This document shows, piece after piece, positions 1 through 8,669 of a stretch of 64,000 nt of DNA. The notes under the pieces were generated by a model that saw nothing but the letters and a program-made list of their open reading frames with translations, was not told the DNA's origin and did not search any database. The stretch comes from Paenibacillus sp. FSL K6-1096. Its GTDB lineage: Bacteria > Bacillota > Bacilli > Paenibacillales > Paenibacillaceae. The number at the start of each line of letters is the position of its first letter. The first letter of the stretch is position 1. The DNA is taken from assembly GCF_037977055.1 (NCBI RefSeq), contig NZ_CP150274.1:5146001-5210000 (forward strand), read 5' to 3'. Made by a program: the position numbers and the translations under genes.

Positions 1-1734
1 ACCTCCCACCAGAAGCGCAAGGTTCAATACTTCAAGGACAATGAAGTGGTGCAGAGCTTTGTTGGCCCCAACCCGAACCATGAGTATCCGAACGTCTCTG
101 ACCCGTCCCGGCCGGTGACTATCGGGGCGCATATGGGCGGAGATGATCTGCTCAATAATCACTACCAGCTGTCGCTGGCGCTGGAGAAGGCCGGCGAGGT
201 CTATGCTGAAGTGGCTGCCGAATATGCCGCTTTGTCCGGCCGCGAGCATCAGGTGCTTGACCTGTACCGGATGGACGATGCCGAGGTCGCCGTATTCCTG
301 CTGAACTCCGCCGGAGAATCGGCCAAGGATACTGTGGATGCCCTGCGGAATAGAGGCATCAAGGCCGGTCTGGTCCGTCCGAACCTGATCCGGCCGTTCC
401 CGGCAGAGCAGCTGCGCCAGGCACTTAAGCAGGTTAAGGCGCTGCTGGTTGGGGAACGGGCAGATTCCTACGGCGCCCAGGGCGGCAATCTGACCCATGA
501 GATCCGTTCTGCACTCCAGGTTGATCCGGATAATCATACAGTGATACTCTCCCGCATCTTCGGTCTGGGCGGCAAGGATTTCTATGCAGATGATGCCGCG
601 GCCTTCTTCGAGCTGGCGATCGACGCAGCCAGTAAAGGGTATGCCGAGAAGCCGTTCGATTATCATGGCTATTACCCCGGAGACCCGAAGCATGCGCTGG
701 CTCCGGTCCGTGAACCGCTGCACGGTGATGATTACCGAAGCGGCCTGATTGAGGTGACTCCGGGCGAGGACGGACGGCTGAAGGTGAAGCTTCCCCCGCT
801 GCGGCAGCTGACTGCCAAGCCGCACCGGCTGGCCCCCGGCCATGGCGCGTGTCCCGGCTGCGGCGCATTGTCAGCGCTGGAGCTGTTCTTCAAGGGCATC
901 GAGGGCGATATGGTCGTCCTGTTCCAGACGGGCTGCGCGTACGTGGTAACGGCCAGCTATCCGTATTCCTCCCATAACCAGACCTTCGTGCACAACCTGT
1001 TCCAGAACGGTGCAGCGACGCTTGCGGGTATGGTGGATGCCTTCTATGAGCTGAAGCGGCGCGGCGAGATCCAGATCAGCGATGATATCACCTTCATCAT
1101 GGTCTCCGGGGACGGCGGCATGGATATCGGGATGGGCGCAACCGTAGGGGCGGCCCTGCGCAATCATAAGATGATTATTCTCGAATACGACAATGAGGGC
1201 TACATGAATACCGGCTCCCAGCTCTCCTACTCCACACCGGTGGGTCACATCACCAGCACCTCGGGTCTAGGGAAGACGCAGAAGGGAAAGAAGGGCCACC
1301 ACAAGGATACAGCGCAGATTCTGGCCGCCTGCAACATCCCGTATGTCTTCACTGCCGCAGAGTCGAACCCCCAGGATATGATTCAAAAAGCCGCCAAGGC
1401 CCAGTGGTACGCCAACCATGCCGGTACAGCCTACGGCAAGCTGCTCTGCGCCTGCCCGCTCAACTGGAAGACACCTGACCATAGCGGCCATGACCTGGTT
1501 AAGGCAGCGGTGGATTCCTGCTTCTTCCCGCTGTATGAGATTGAGCAGGGGGTTACCAATATTACCTACAACCCTGAGCTGAAGAACAAGCGTATCCCGG
1601 CCGCAGACTGGCTGAAGGGCATGGGCAAAACGAAGCATCTGCTGAAGGATGAGGAACTGCTGCATAGCTTTGAAGCCGAAATTGAACGCCGCTGGAGCAG
1701 GCTGAAGCTGAAGCATGAGAGCGATTTACTCTAA
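1..1734 (+). CDS. 2-oxoacid:ferredoxin oxidoreductase, alpha-beta fused part (5' end outside window)
   Basis: The frame is open from base 1, so the gene begins upstream; the GTG at 46 is internal. The visible part has a PorA-like domain II (up to about residue 200 of the fragment), followed directly by a thiamine-diphosphate beta domain. That domain carries CPGCG near base 855 and a GDGGMDIGMG...N TPP/Mg motif near base 1110. No gamma domain or ferredoxin domain lies between them, so it is not ordered like NifJ-type pyruvate:ferredoxin oxidoreductase; those parts may be upstream. Family role: CoA-dependent oxidative decarboxylation of pyruvate or another 2-oxoacid, reducing ferredoxin in the cytoplasm. 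Position 100 bp ahead of the hydrogenase genes fits supply of reduced ferredoxin for H2 production. Substrate is not certain. Confidence 0.85.
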   Translation, partial: TSHQKRKVQYFKDNEVVQSFVGPNPNHEYPNVSDPSRPVTIGAHMGGDDLLNNHYQLSLALEKAGEVYAEVAAEYAALSGREHQVLDLYRMDDAEVAVFLLNSAGESAKDTVDALRNRGIKAGLVRPNLIRPFPAEQLRQALKQVKALLVGERADSYGAQGGNLTHEIRSALQVDPDNHTVILSRIFGLGGKDFYADDAAAFFELAIDAASKGYAEKPFDYHGYYPGDPKHALAPVREPLHGDDYRSGLIEVTPGEDGRLKVKLPPLRQLTAKPHRLAPGHGACPGCGALSALELFFKGIEGDMVVLFQTGCAYVVTASYPYSSHNQTFVHNLFQNGAATLAGMVDAFYELKRRGEIQISDDITFIMVSGDGGMDIGMGATVGAALRNHKMIILEYDNEGYMNTGSQLSYSTPVGHITSTSGLGKTQKGKKGHHKDTAQILAACNIPYVFTAAESNPQDMIQKAAKAQWYANHAGTAYGKLLCACPLNWKTPDHSGHDLVKAAVDSCFFPLYEIEQGVTNITYNPELKNKRIPAADWLKGMGKTKHLLKDEELLHSFEAEIERRWSRLKLKHESDLL

Positions 1735-1836
1735 TTGAAAACCATTCTCAATATAGTATATCGGGAATCCGGCAAAAGATGATGGATTTCTGGCGGCTTT
1801 GCACAACTTTTTAGCAGGAGCGGAGGGGGTAGGGTT

Positions 1837-2337
1837 ATGGAAACACACCAAGCAGGCAGCTGCGGCAGCACCGCTGAGGCGGATGAGAAGCTGATGAAGG
1901 TACAGTCGGCGATATCGCAGTTCCGGATGGTTAAGGGGGCGCTGATTCCTGTCCTGCATGAGATTCAGGATATCTACGGGTATTTGCCGGAGCCGGTACT
2001 GGAGGTGGTCTCGGCGGAGCTGGGGCTGACGATGAGCGAAATCTACGGGGTGGCCTCGTTCTATCATTTTTTCTCGCTGACCCCCAAGGGGGAGCATGTG
2101 GTCCATCTGTGTATGGGGACGGCTTGCTATATCAAGGGTGCCCAGGGCATCCTTGACCGTCTCAGCACAGAGCTTCATGTGCCTGTCCAGGGCACTACGG
2201 AGGACAACAAATTCACGCTGGAGGCGACACGCTGCCTGGGGGCCTGCGGCCTTGCGCCGGTGATGACGATTGGCGAGAAGGTCCATGGACGGCTTGTGCC
2301 GGGCAATATTCCCAAGATTCTGAAGGAGTACAAGTGA
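1837..2337 (+). CDS. hydC: NAD-linked [FeFe]-hydrogenase, NuoE-like [2Fe-2S] subunit
   Basis: This 166-residue protein matches the NuoE/HydC thioredoxin-like ferredoxin family. Four cysteines of the [2Fe-2S] site are visible: C92 and C97 (LCMGTAC) and C133 and C137 (CLGAC). The helical N-terminal half contains the usual GYLPEPVL and YGVASFYHFF stretches. It would pass electrons between the flavin subunit and the catalytic subunit in the cytoplasmic complex. ATG 1837 follows a purine-rich ribosome site. It heads a same-strand run with hydB (gap 40 bp) and hydA (gap 19 bp), so co-transcription is likely. Confidence 0.92.
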   Translation: METHQAGSCGSTAEADEKLMKVQSAISQFRMVKGALIPVLHEIQDIYGYLPEPVLEVVSAELGLTMSEIYGVASFYHFFSLTPKGEHVVHLCMGTACYIKGAQGILDRLSTELHVPVQGTTEDNKFTLEATRCLGACGLAPVMTIGEKVHGRLVPGNIPKILKEYK

Positions 2338-2377
2338 TGATTCTGCGCCCCGTGCGCAGCAGACAGGAGGGATGAAT

Positions 2378-4258
2378 ATGAAGCTCTTAACGGATCTTGA
2401 GGCGATCAAGACGCTGACGCAAGCCCGGCTGGATAACCGGAAGGTCACAGGCGCCTTGCCGGAGGCCATCACATTCAGGTCCGTGATGGTGTGCGGAGGG
2501 ACGGGATGCACCTCGTCGGACTCCAGCCAGATCATAGATAAGCTGAACCAGGAAATCGCCGCCCGCGGCATTCAGGTGCAGGTGGAGGTTGTACGTACCG
2601 GCTGCTTCGGGCTGTGCGAGCTGGGGCCGGTCGTCATTGTCTACCCGGAGGGCATCTTCTACAGCCGGGTGGAGGTGCAGGATATTCCGAAGCTGGTGGA
2701 GGCGCATCTGCTCCAGGGCAAGCCTTATGAGAAGAAAATCTACGAAAAGACCCGGCAGGACAACGGGCATATTCTCAATTTTGAGGAAACGGAATTCTAC
2801 AAGAAGCAGGTGCGGATTGCCCTGCACAACTGCGGAGTCATTGACCCCGAGAATATCGATGAGTATATCGGCAGCGATGGCTACCAGGCGCTCGGCAAGG
2901 TGCTGAAGACGATGAGCCGCCAGGAGGTCATTGAGACGGTGAAGCAGTCCGGGCTGCGGGGACGCGGCGGCGGCGGCTTCAATACAGGCTTGAAGTGGGA
3001 GTTCGCCGCAAAACAGGATAAGGCGCAGAAATACGTGATCTGCAATGCGGATGAAGGGGACCCGGGGGCGTTCATGGACCGTTCCATCCTTGAAGGCAAC
3101 CCCCATTCAGTCATTGAGGCGATGGCGATTGCCGGGTATGCCATCGGCGCAGACCAAGGCTTCATCTATGTCCGTGCGGAATATCCCATCGCTGTCCAGC
3201 GGTTTATGAAAGCGCTTGAACAGGCCCGTGAATACGGTCTGCTGGGCAGTGATATTCTGGGCACAGGCTTCAGCTTCAGCATTGAGGTACGGCTGGGTGC
3301 CGGAGCCTTCGTCTGCGGGGAAGAGACGGCGCTGATCCATTCGATTGAAGGCCACCGGGGGATGCCCACGCCTAAGCCGCCTTTTCCGGCGGTGGAGGGG
3401 CTGTGGGGGCAGCCGACGATCATCAACAATGTGGAGACGCTGGCGAATGTGGCCCAGATTATTATGCATGGAGCGGCCTGGTATGCAGGCTTCGGAACGG
3501 AGAAGTCGAAGGGCACGAAGGTGTTCGCGCTCGGCGGCAAGGTGGTGAATACCGGCCTGGTCGAGGTGCCGATGGGCATCACGCTGCGTGAGGTCATCTT
3601 CGAGATAGGCGGCGGCATTCCCGGCGGCAAGAAGTTCAAGGCGGTACAGACCGGCGGGCCTTCCGGCGGCTGTCTGACCGAGGAGCATCTGGACTGCACG
3701 ATTGACTTCGATACCCTGACCAGCCTGGGGTCCATGATGGGCTCGGGCGGGATGATCGTCATGGATGAAGACACCTGTATGGTCGATGTGGCCCGGTTCT
3801 ATCTTGATTTCACCCGCGATGAGTCCTGCGGGAAATGCACCCTCTGCCGCATAGGCACGAAGCGCCTGCTGGAGCTGCTGGATAAGATCACGGAGGGCAA
3901 AGGCACAATGGAGGATCTGGAGAAGTTGGAGAGCCTCTCCAACCAGATTAGGAATGCTTCCCTGTGTGCGCTGGGCCAGACCGCACCGAATCCGGTATTG
4001 TCCACGCTGAAGTATTTTCGCGAAGAATATCTGGCCCATGTTGTGGACCATAAATGTCCGGCCGGCGTGTGCAAGTCGCTGATTGCCTACCAGATTGATG
4101 AGGAGCTGTGCCGGGGCTGCAGCCTCTGCGCCAAGAAGTGCCCGGTCGATGCGATCACAGGCGAGCTGAAGGAGCCGTTCGTGATCGACACGGCGGTCTG
4201 CATCAAGTGCGGGGTCTGTTTCGATGTATGCAAGTTCAAAGCGGTAGCGATAGTCTGA
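2378..4258 (+). CDS. hydB: NAD-linked [FeFe]-hydrogenase, NuoF-like FMN/NADH subunit
   Basis: The product has 626 residues. An N-terminal thioredoxin-like [2Fe-2S] domain (C39, C44, C76, C80) is followed by the NuoF core. The glycine-rich RGRGGGGF NADH/FMN motif is at about 194-201, the FVCGEET segment is in mid-protein, and the ESCGKCTLC [4Fe-4S] site is at about 482-490. The C-terminus adds a two-cluster ferredoxin domain (CRGCSLCAKKC from C578, then CIKCGVCFDVC). This is the domain order of HydB of trimeric, often electron-bifurcating hydrogenases. It exchanges electrons with NAD(H). ATG 2378 is preferred over ATG 2372, which sits only 1 nt after AGGAGG. Confidence 0.93.
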   Translation: MKLLTDLEAIKTLTQARLDNRKVTGALPEAITFRSVMVCGGTGCTSSDSSQIIDKLNQEIAARGIQVQVEVVRTGCFGLCELGPVVIVYPEGIFYSRVEVQDIPKLVEAHLLQGKPYEKKIYEKTRQDNGHILNFEETEFYKKQVRIALHNCGVIDPENIDEYIGSDGYQALGKVLKTMSRQEVIETVKQSGLRGRGGGGFNTGLKWEFAAKQDKAQKYVICNADEGDPGAFMDRSILEGNPHSVIEAMAIAGYAIGADQGFIYVRAEYPIAVQRFMKALEQAREYGLLGSDILGTGFSFSIEVRLGAGAFVCGEETALIHSIEGHRGMPTPKPPFPAVEGLWGQPTIINNVETLANVAQIIMHGAAWYAGFGTEKSKGTKVFALGGKVVNTGLVEVPMGITLREVIFEIGGGIPGGKKFKAVQTGGPSGGCLTEEHLDCTIDFDTLTSLGSMMGSGGMIVMDEDTCMVDVARFYLDFTRDESCGKCTLCRIGTKRLLELLDKITEGKGTMEDLEKLESLSNQIRNASLCALGQTAPNPVLSTLKYFREEYLAHVVDHKCPAGVCKSLIAYQIDEELCRGCSLCAKKCPVDAITGELKEPFVIDTAVCIKCGVCFDVCKFKAVAIV

Positions 4259-4277
4259 CGGAGAGGAGGGGATACAC

Positions 4278-6008
4278 TTGGATACGATAAAAATTACGAT
4301 TGACGGCATAGAGACCGAGGTCATCAAAGGGATGACGGTGCTTGAAGCTGCGCGCCAGCAAGGCGTGGAGATCCCGTCGCTGTGTTATCTGAAGGGACTG
4401 AACCACTCGTCCAGCTGCCGGGTCTGTGTCGTGGAGGTGGGGCCGAGGCTGATTGCCTCCTGTACGCTGATCGCGGAGGAAGGCATGAAGATTCTGACGA
4501 ACACCCGCAAGGTGCGCGAGGCCCGCAGAGCCTCGGTGGAGCTGCTGCTGTCCGACCATAACCAGGAATGCCTCAGCTGCTCGCGCAGCGGCGGCTGTGA
4601 GCTGCAGACCGTCTCCAGCACGCTGAATATCCGCAAGGTGAGCTACACCGGCGAGAAATCGAGCCAGGAGAAGGATTATACCTCTCCCGCAGTCGTCCGG
4701 GATGCCTCCAAATGCATTCTCTGCGGCCGCTGTGTCGGGGCCTGCGGTACGATGCAGACAGTCGGGGCCATCGGCTTCGCGAAGCGCGGCTTCGATACCG
4801 TCATCTCCACCGCGTTCGGCCGTCCGCTGGCCGAGTCAACGTGCATCGATTGCGGCCAGTGCATCATGGCCTGTCCGGTAGGGGCGCTCAGCGAGCATGA
4901 GAACATCGACGATGTATGGCGGGAACTGTCAGACCCCGGCAGATATGTGGTGGTCCAGGCCGCACCGGCGGTGCGGGTAGCGCTGGGCGAGGCCTTCGGC
5001 CTGCCGCCGGGCAACCGGGTGACCGGCAGAATGGTCGCCGCCCTCCGCAGGCTGGGCTTCGATAAGGTGTTCGATACGAACTTCGGCGCGGATCTGACCA
5101 TTATGGAGGAGGGGACCGAGCTGCTCTCCCGCCTCGGCAGCGGGGAGAATCTGCCGCTGATGACCTCCTGCTGCCCGGGCTGGGTGAAATTCATGGAGAA
5201 TAATTTCCCGGACCGCCTGAATCATCTGTCCACCTGCAAGTCGCCGCATGAGATGGAGGGGGCGATGGTGAAATCTTTTTTTGCCAAGCAGGCAGGGGTG
5301 GACCCGAAGAGTATCACCGTTGTCTCGATCATGCCTTGCACGGCTAAGAAGTTCGAGGGCCAGCGGGAAGAGCTGGGCAGCGGCGGCTTGCAGGATGTGG
5401 ACTGGGTGCTCACCACCCGCGAGCTGGCGGCGATGATCAAGGAGGCCGGGATCGACTTCCTGAACCTGCCCGATGAAGACTTCGATAATCCGATCGGCCG
5501 GGGCTCAGGGGCCGGCGTGATCTTCGGGGCCAGCGGCGGGGTGGCTGAAGCGGCCCTGCGCACGGTGTTTGAGATCACCTCCGGCAAGGAGCTGGAGACG
5601 GTTGAATATACAGCAGTCCGGGGCATGGACGGCCTGAAGGAGAATGTGATTGACCTGCCGGACGGCCGGAAGATCCGCACAGCAGTGGTGCATGGGCTGG
5701 GCAATGCCCGCAAGCTGATGGAGGCGATGGAGCGCGGGGAACACAGCTACGATTTCATCGAGGTTATGGCCTGTCCCGGAGGCTGTATCGCCGGCGGCGG
5801 CCAGCCGATTCTGGATGCGGTTACCGCTGCACGTACCGATATCCGGGCTGAGCGGGCCAAGGCGATCTACTCGGAGGATGAAGCGCAGACGGTGCGCAAA
5901 TCGCATAAGAATCCTTACATCCAGGCGCTCTACGAGGAATTCCTGGGTGAGCCGAACAGCCATCTGGCCCATGAACTGCTGCATACGCATTATATTGCGC
6001 GGAGGTGA
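4278..6008 (+). CDS. hydA: [FeFe]-hydrogenase catalytic subunit
   Basis: This 576-residue protein reduces protons or oxidises H2 at the H-cluster. All three H-cluster signatures are intact: TSCCPGW (about 296), MPCTAKKFE (about 352) and EVMACPGGCIAGGGQP (about 495). Upstream electron-relay sites are a [2Fe-2S] domain (C36, C47, C50, C62), a His-Cys [4Fe-4S] site (H94, C98, C101, C107) and a double [4Fe-4S] ferredoxin (C146-C156, C189-C199). The C-terminus has the usual EFLG..SHLAHELLHTHY small-subunit-like tail and lacks the extra C-terminal cluster domain found in some HydA proteins. Start is TTG 4278 after GAGAGGAGGGG. With HydB and HydC it should form a soluble NAD-dependent, possibly bifurcating enzyme; the sequence alone does not prove bifurcation. 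Confidence 0.95.
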   Translation: MDTIKITIDGIETEVIKGMTVLEAARQQGVEIPSLCYLKGLNHSSSCRVCVVEVGPRLIASCTLIAEEGMKILTNTRKVREARRASVELLLSDHNQECLSCSRSGGCELQTVSSTLNIRKVSYTGEKSSQEKDYTSPAVVRDASKCILCGRCVGACGTMQTVGAIGFAKRGFDTVISTAFGRPLAESTCIDCGQCIMACPVGALSEHENIDDVWRELSDPGRYVVVQAAPAVRVALGEAFGLPPGNRVTGRMVAALRRLGFDKVFDTNFGADLTIMEEGTELLSRLGSGENLPLMTSCCPGWVKFMENNFPDRLNHLSTCKSPHEMEGAMVKSFFAKQAGVDPKSITVVSIMPCTAKKFEGQREELGSGGLQDVDWVLTTRELAAMIKEAGIDFLNLPDEDFDNPIGRGSGAGVIFGASGGVAEAALRTVFEITSGKELETVEYTAVRGMDGLKENVIDLPDGRKIRTAVVHGLGNARKLMEAMERGEHSYDFIEVMACPGGCIAGGGQPILDAVTAARTDIRAERAKAIYSEDEAQTVRKSHKNPYIQALYEEFLGEPNSHLAHELLHTHYIARR

Positions 6009-6013
6009 GAGGA

Positions 6014-7438
6014 ATGCGTAACGGCTGGGAAGCAGCGGAGTTCATTGATGATGAGGAAATCAGAATCAGTCTGGAAGAAGCGCAGGCGAAGGCCGGCGAT
6101 CAGGCTTATGTGCAGTCCATTCTGGAGAAGGCGCGGACGTGCAAGGGGCTGACTCACCGCGAAGCGGCGGTGCTGCTGGAGGTGACGGACCCGGAGGTGC
6201 TGGGGGACATCAACCGTTCGGCCAAGGTCATTAAGGAGAAAATCTACGGCAACCGCATCGTTCTATTTGCTCCTTTATATATAAGCAACTACTGCGTCAA
6301 CAATTGCGACTACTGCGGATACAAGCACAGCAACAGCGATTTTCTGCGCCGGAAGCTGAGCCTTGCCGAGCTGGCGGATGAAGTCCGCGTGCTTCAGGAG
6401 CTGGGGCATAAGCGGCTGGTGCTGGAGGCGGGGGAAGATCCCGTGAACTGTAACATTGATTATGTGGTAGAGGCCATCCGTACCATCTACTCCGTCAAAG
6501 TGGATAACGGCAGCATCCGCCGGGTGAACATCAACATTGCCGCCACCACTGTAGAAGATTACACCCGGCTGAAGGATGCGGAGATCGGAACGTATATTCT
6601 GTTCCAGGAGACCTATCACAGACCAACCTATGCGCGGCTGCATCCCCAAGGCCCGAAGAGCGACTATGACTGGCATACAACCGCAATGGACCGCGCGCAG
6701 CTTGGAGGCATTGATGATGTCGGGATAGGTGTGCTATACGGCCTATATGACCATAAGTACGATACCGTGGCTATGCTGATGCACGCGGAGCATCTGGAGG
6801 AGCGGTTCGGCGTCGGGCCGCATACGGTCTCTGTCCCCAGGCTGCGTGAGGCGGAGAATGTCAATCTGGAGGTCTACCCGCATCTGGTGAATGACGATGA
6901 TTTCAAAAAGCTGGTTGCGGTGCTGCGCCTGGCCGTTCCTTATGCCGGAATGATTCTCTCCACCCGTGAGGAGCCGTCCTTCCGGGACGAGGTGATCACG
7001 CTGGGAATCTCGCAGGTGAGCGCAGGCTCCTGTACCGGAGTCGGCGGTTATATGGAGAGCAGACAGGGGGCTGAAGGGTGCCCCGGCGAGAAGCCGCAGT
7101 TCGAGGTCAGCGACCACCGTTCCCCCGAGGAGATTATCCGCGGACTGTGCCGTGACGGTTATGTTCCGAGCTATTGCACGGCCTGCTACCGGGAAGGACG
7201 GACGGGAGACCGGTTCATGCGGCTGGCCAAATCCGGGCAGATCCATAACATCTGCCAGCCCAACTCGCTGCTGACCTTCAAGGAATACCTGCTGGATTAT
7301 GCGGATGAGGAGACGAGGGCGCTAGGCGAAGAGATTATCCGCAAGGGGCTGGAGGACATTCCGAAGGAGGCGGCGCGGCGGGCGGCGGTAGACCGGCTCC
7401 GGCGCATTGAGAACGGTGAACGGGATCTGTACTTCTAA
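6014..7438 (+). CDS. hydG: [FeFe]-hydrogenase H-cluster maturase HydG (radical SAM tyrosine lyase)
   Basis: HydG cleaves tyrosine by radical SAM chemistry to give CO and cyanide ligands for the H-cluster. The radical-SAM CX3CX2C site is C94/C98/C101. The C-terminal auxiliary-cluster motif CX2CX22C is complete (C388, C391, C414), which separates HydG from the related thiamine enzyme ThiH. The product has 474 residues. ATG 6014 is 8 nt after GGAGG; the in-frame GTG at 6005 overlaps that ribosome site and is less likely. The stop of hydA lies 5 nt upstream. HydE, the other radical-SAM maturase, is absent from this window. Confidence 0.95.
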   Translation: MRNGWEAAEFIDDEEIRISLEEAQAKAGDQAYVQSILEKARTCKGLTHREAAVLLEVTDPEVLGDINRSAKVIKEKIYGNRIVLFAPLYISNYCVNNCDYCGYKHSNSDFLRRKLSLAELADEVRVLQELGHKRLVLEAGEDPVNCNIDYVVEAIRTIYSVKVDNGSIRRVNINIAATTVEDYTRLKDAEIGTYILFQETYHRPTYARLHPQGPKSDYDWHTTAMDRAQLGGIDDVGIGVLYGLYDHKYDTVAMLMHAEHLEERFGVGPHTVSVPRLREAENVNLEVYPHLVNDDDFKKLVAVLRLAVPYAGMILSTREEPSFRDEVITLGISQVSAGSCTGVGGYMESRQGAEGCPGEKPQFEVSDHRSPEEIIRGLCRDGYVPSYCTACYREGRTGDRFMRLAKSGQIHNICQPNSLLTFKEYLLDYADEETRALGEEIIRKGLEDIPKEAARRAAVDRLRRIENGERDLYF

Positions 7439-7465
7439 AAATCGCAAGCCAAGGAGAGAGATGTT

Positions 7466-8656
7466 ATGCAATTCACCCCACAATCCAACAAGATGCATAT
7501 TGCCGTGTTCGGGAGACGGAATTCGGGGAAGTCCAGCCTGGTCAACGCGCTCACCGGCAAGTCCTCCCTGCTGGTCAGTGATGAGCCGGGAACCACAATC
7601 GAGCCGATCTACCAGTATCTCACGCTGAAAAACTTAAGCACCTCCATCATCGTCGATACCGCCGGGATTGATGATCCAGATCTGTTCCGCGTCCAGAAGA
7701 CGCGGGAGGTGATGGACCTGACCGATCTCGGGATTATGATCTTCTCCGATGAGGAGGGGGATTATAAGCTGGAGAAGGAATGGGTGCGGGAGATGGAATC
7801 ACGCAATATCCCCGTCATCGGGGTAATCGCCAAGACCGACGACCATTATACCGACATTGATTCCCTGAAAATGGCGCTGACCATTCCGTTCGTGAAGCTC
7901 AGCGTGAAGCGGAACACCAATCTGGGCAGCCTGCGCTTCGCGATGGGCGAATATGCCCCTGCCGAATTCGAGCGGAGCAGCATTATAGGCGATCTGGTCA
8001 ACCAGGGCGACCTGGTGGTGCTGGTGCTGCCGGAGCTGATCCCTGCACCCAAATACCGGCTCGTAGCCTCGCAGCAGCAGATTCTCCGCGACCTGCTGGA
8101 TCATCACGCGATGGCCGTCTCGGTGACGGAGGAGGAGCTGCCGGTGCTGCTCGCCGGTCTGAAACGGCAGCCGAATCTGGTGATTACGGATTCCCAGGTG
8201 TACGACAGAGTGAACGAGACGATCCCGGCGGAGGTGCCGTTAACGACCTTTGCCATTCTGATGGCCCGGTTCAAGGGCGATCTGAATACCTTCGTGGCCG
8301 GAGCCGGCATGATCTCCACCCTGAAGCCCGGAGACAAGGTGCTGCTGTCCGAGGCCTGCATTCATCATCAACATAACGGGGAGATTGACCGGATGCTGGT
8401 GAAGGCGAAGCTGGAGGAGAGCGCCGGCGGCAGGCTGGAGATTACGACCAGTGTAGGACCGGAGTTCCCCGAAGACATCTCAGCCTATAAGCTGATCGTC
8501 CACTGCGGCGGCTGTATTTTCAACCGGAAGCAGCTGATGCTGCGGCTGCAGCGCTCGGGTGTGCAGAATGTGCCGATTACGAACTACGGCATCGCTTTTG
8601 CCTACTTCCGCGGGATTCTGCCCCGGGTGCTGGAAGTTCTCGAAGTGAAGGCGTAA
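7466..8656 (+). CDS. hydF: [FeFe]-hydrogenase maturation GTPase HydF, copy 1
   Basis: HydF is the GTPase scaffold that assembles and delivers the [2Fe] subcluster to HydA. This 396-residue copy has the P-loop GRRNSGKS (16-23) and DTAGIDD (G3). Its G4 position reads AKTD where NKxD is usual. The C-terminal cluster motif is intact: C298-x-H300, then H346-C347-x2-C350. It lies 28 bp after hydG with an AAGGAGAG site. A second, distinct HydF is encoded 1.5 kb downstream. The altered G4 Asn may change nucleotide specificity or affinity, which is an inference. Confidence 0.93.
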   Translation: MQFTPQSNKMHIAVFGRRNSGKSSLVNALTGKSSLLVSDEPGTTIEPIYQYLTLKNLSTSIIVDTAGIDDPDLFRVQKTREVMDLTDLGIMIFSDEEGDYKLEKEWVREMESRNIPVIGVIAKTDDHYTDIDSLKMALTIPFVKLSVKRNTNLGSLRFAMGEYAPAEFERSSIIGDLVNQGDLVVLVLPELIPAPKYRLVASQQQILRDLLDHHAMAVSVTEEELPVLLAGLKRQPNLVITDSQVYDRVNETIPAEVPLTTFAILMARFKGDLNTFVAGAGMISTLKPGDKVLLSEACIHHQHNGEIDRMLVKAKLEESAGGRLEITTSVGPEFPEDISAYKLIVHCGGCIFNRKQLMLRLQRSGVQNVPITNYGIAFAYFRGILPRVLEVLEVKA

Positions 8657-8669
8657 GGACGGGAGACTG

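Noticed and set aside
3107..4327. 406-codon minus-strand ORF inside hydB
   Set aside because: Shadow frame of a gene with complete catalytic and cluster motifs on the + strand.
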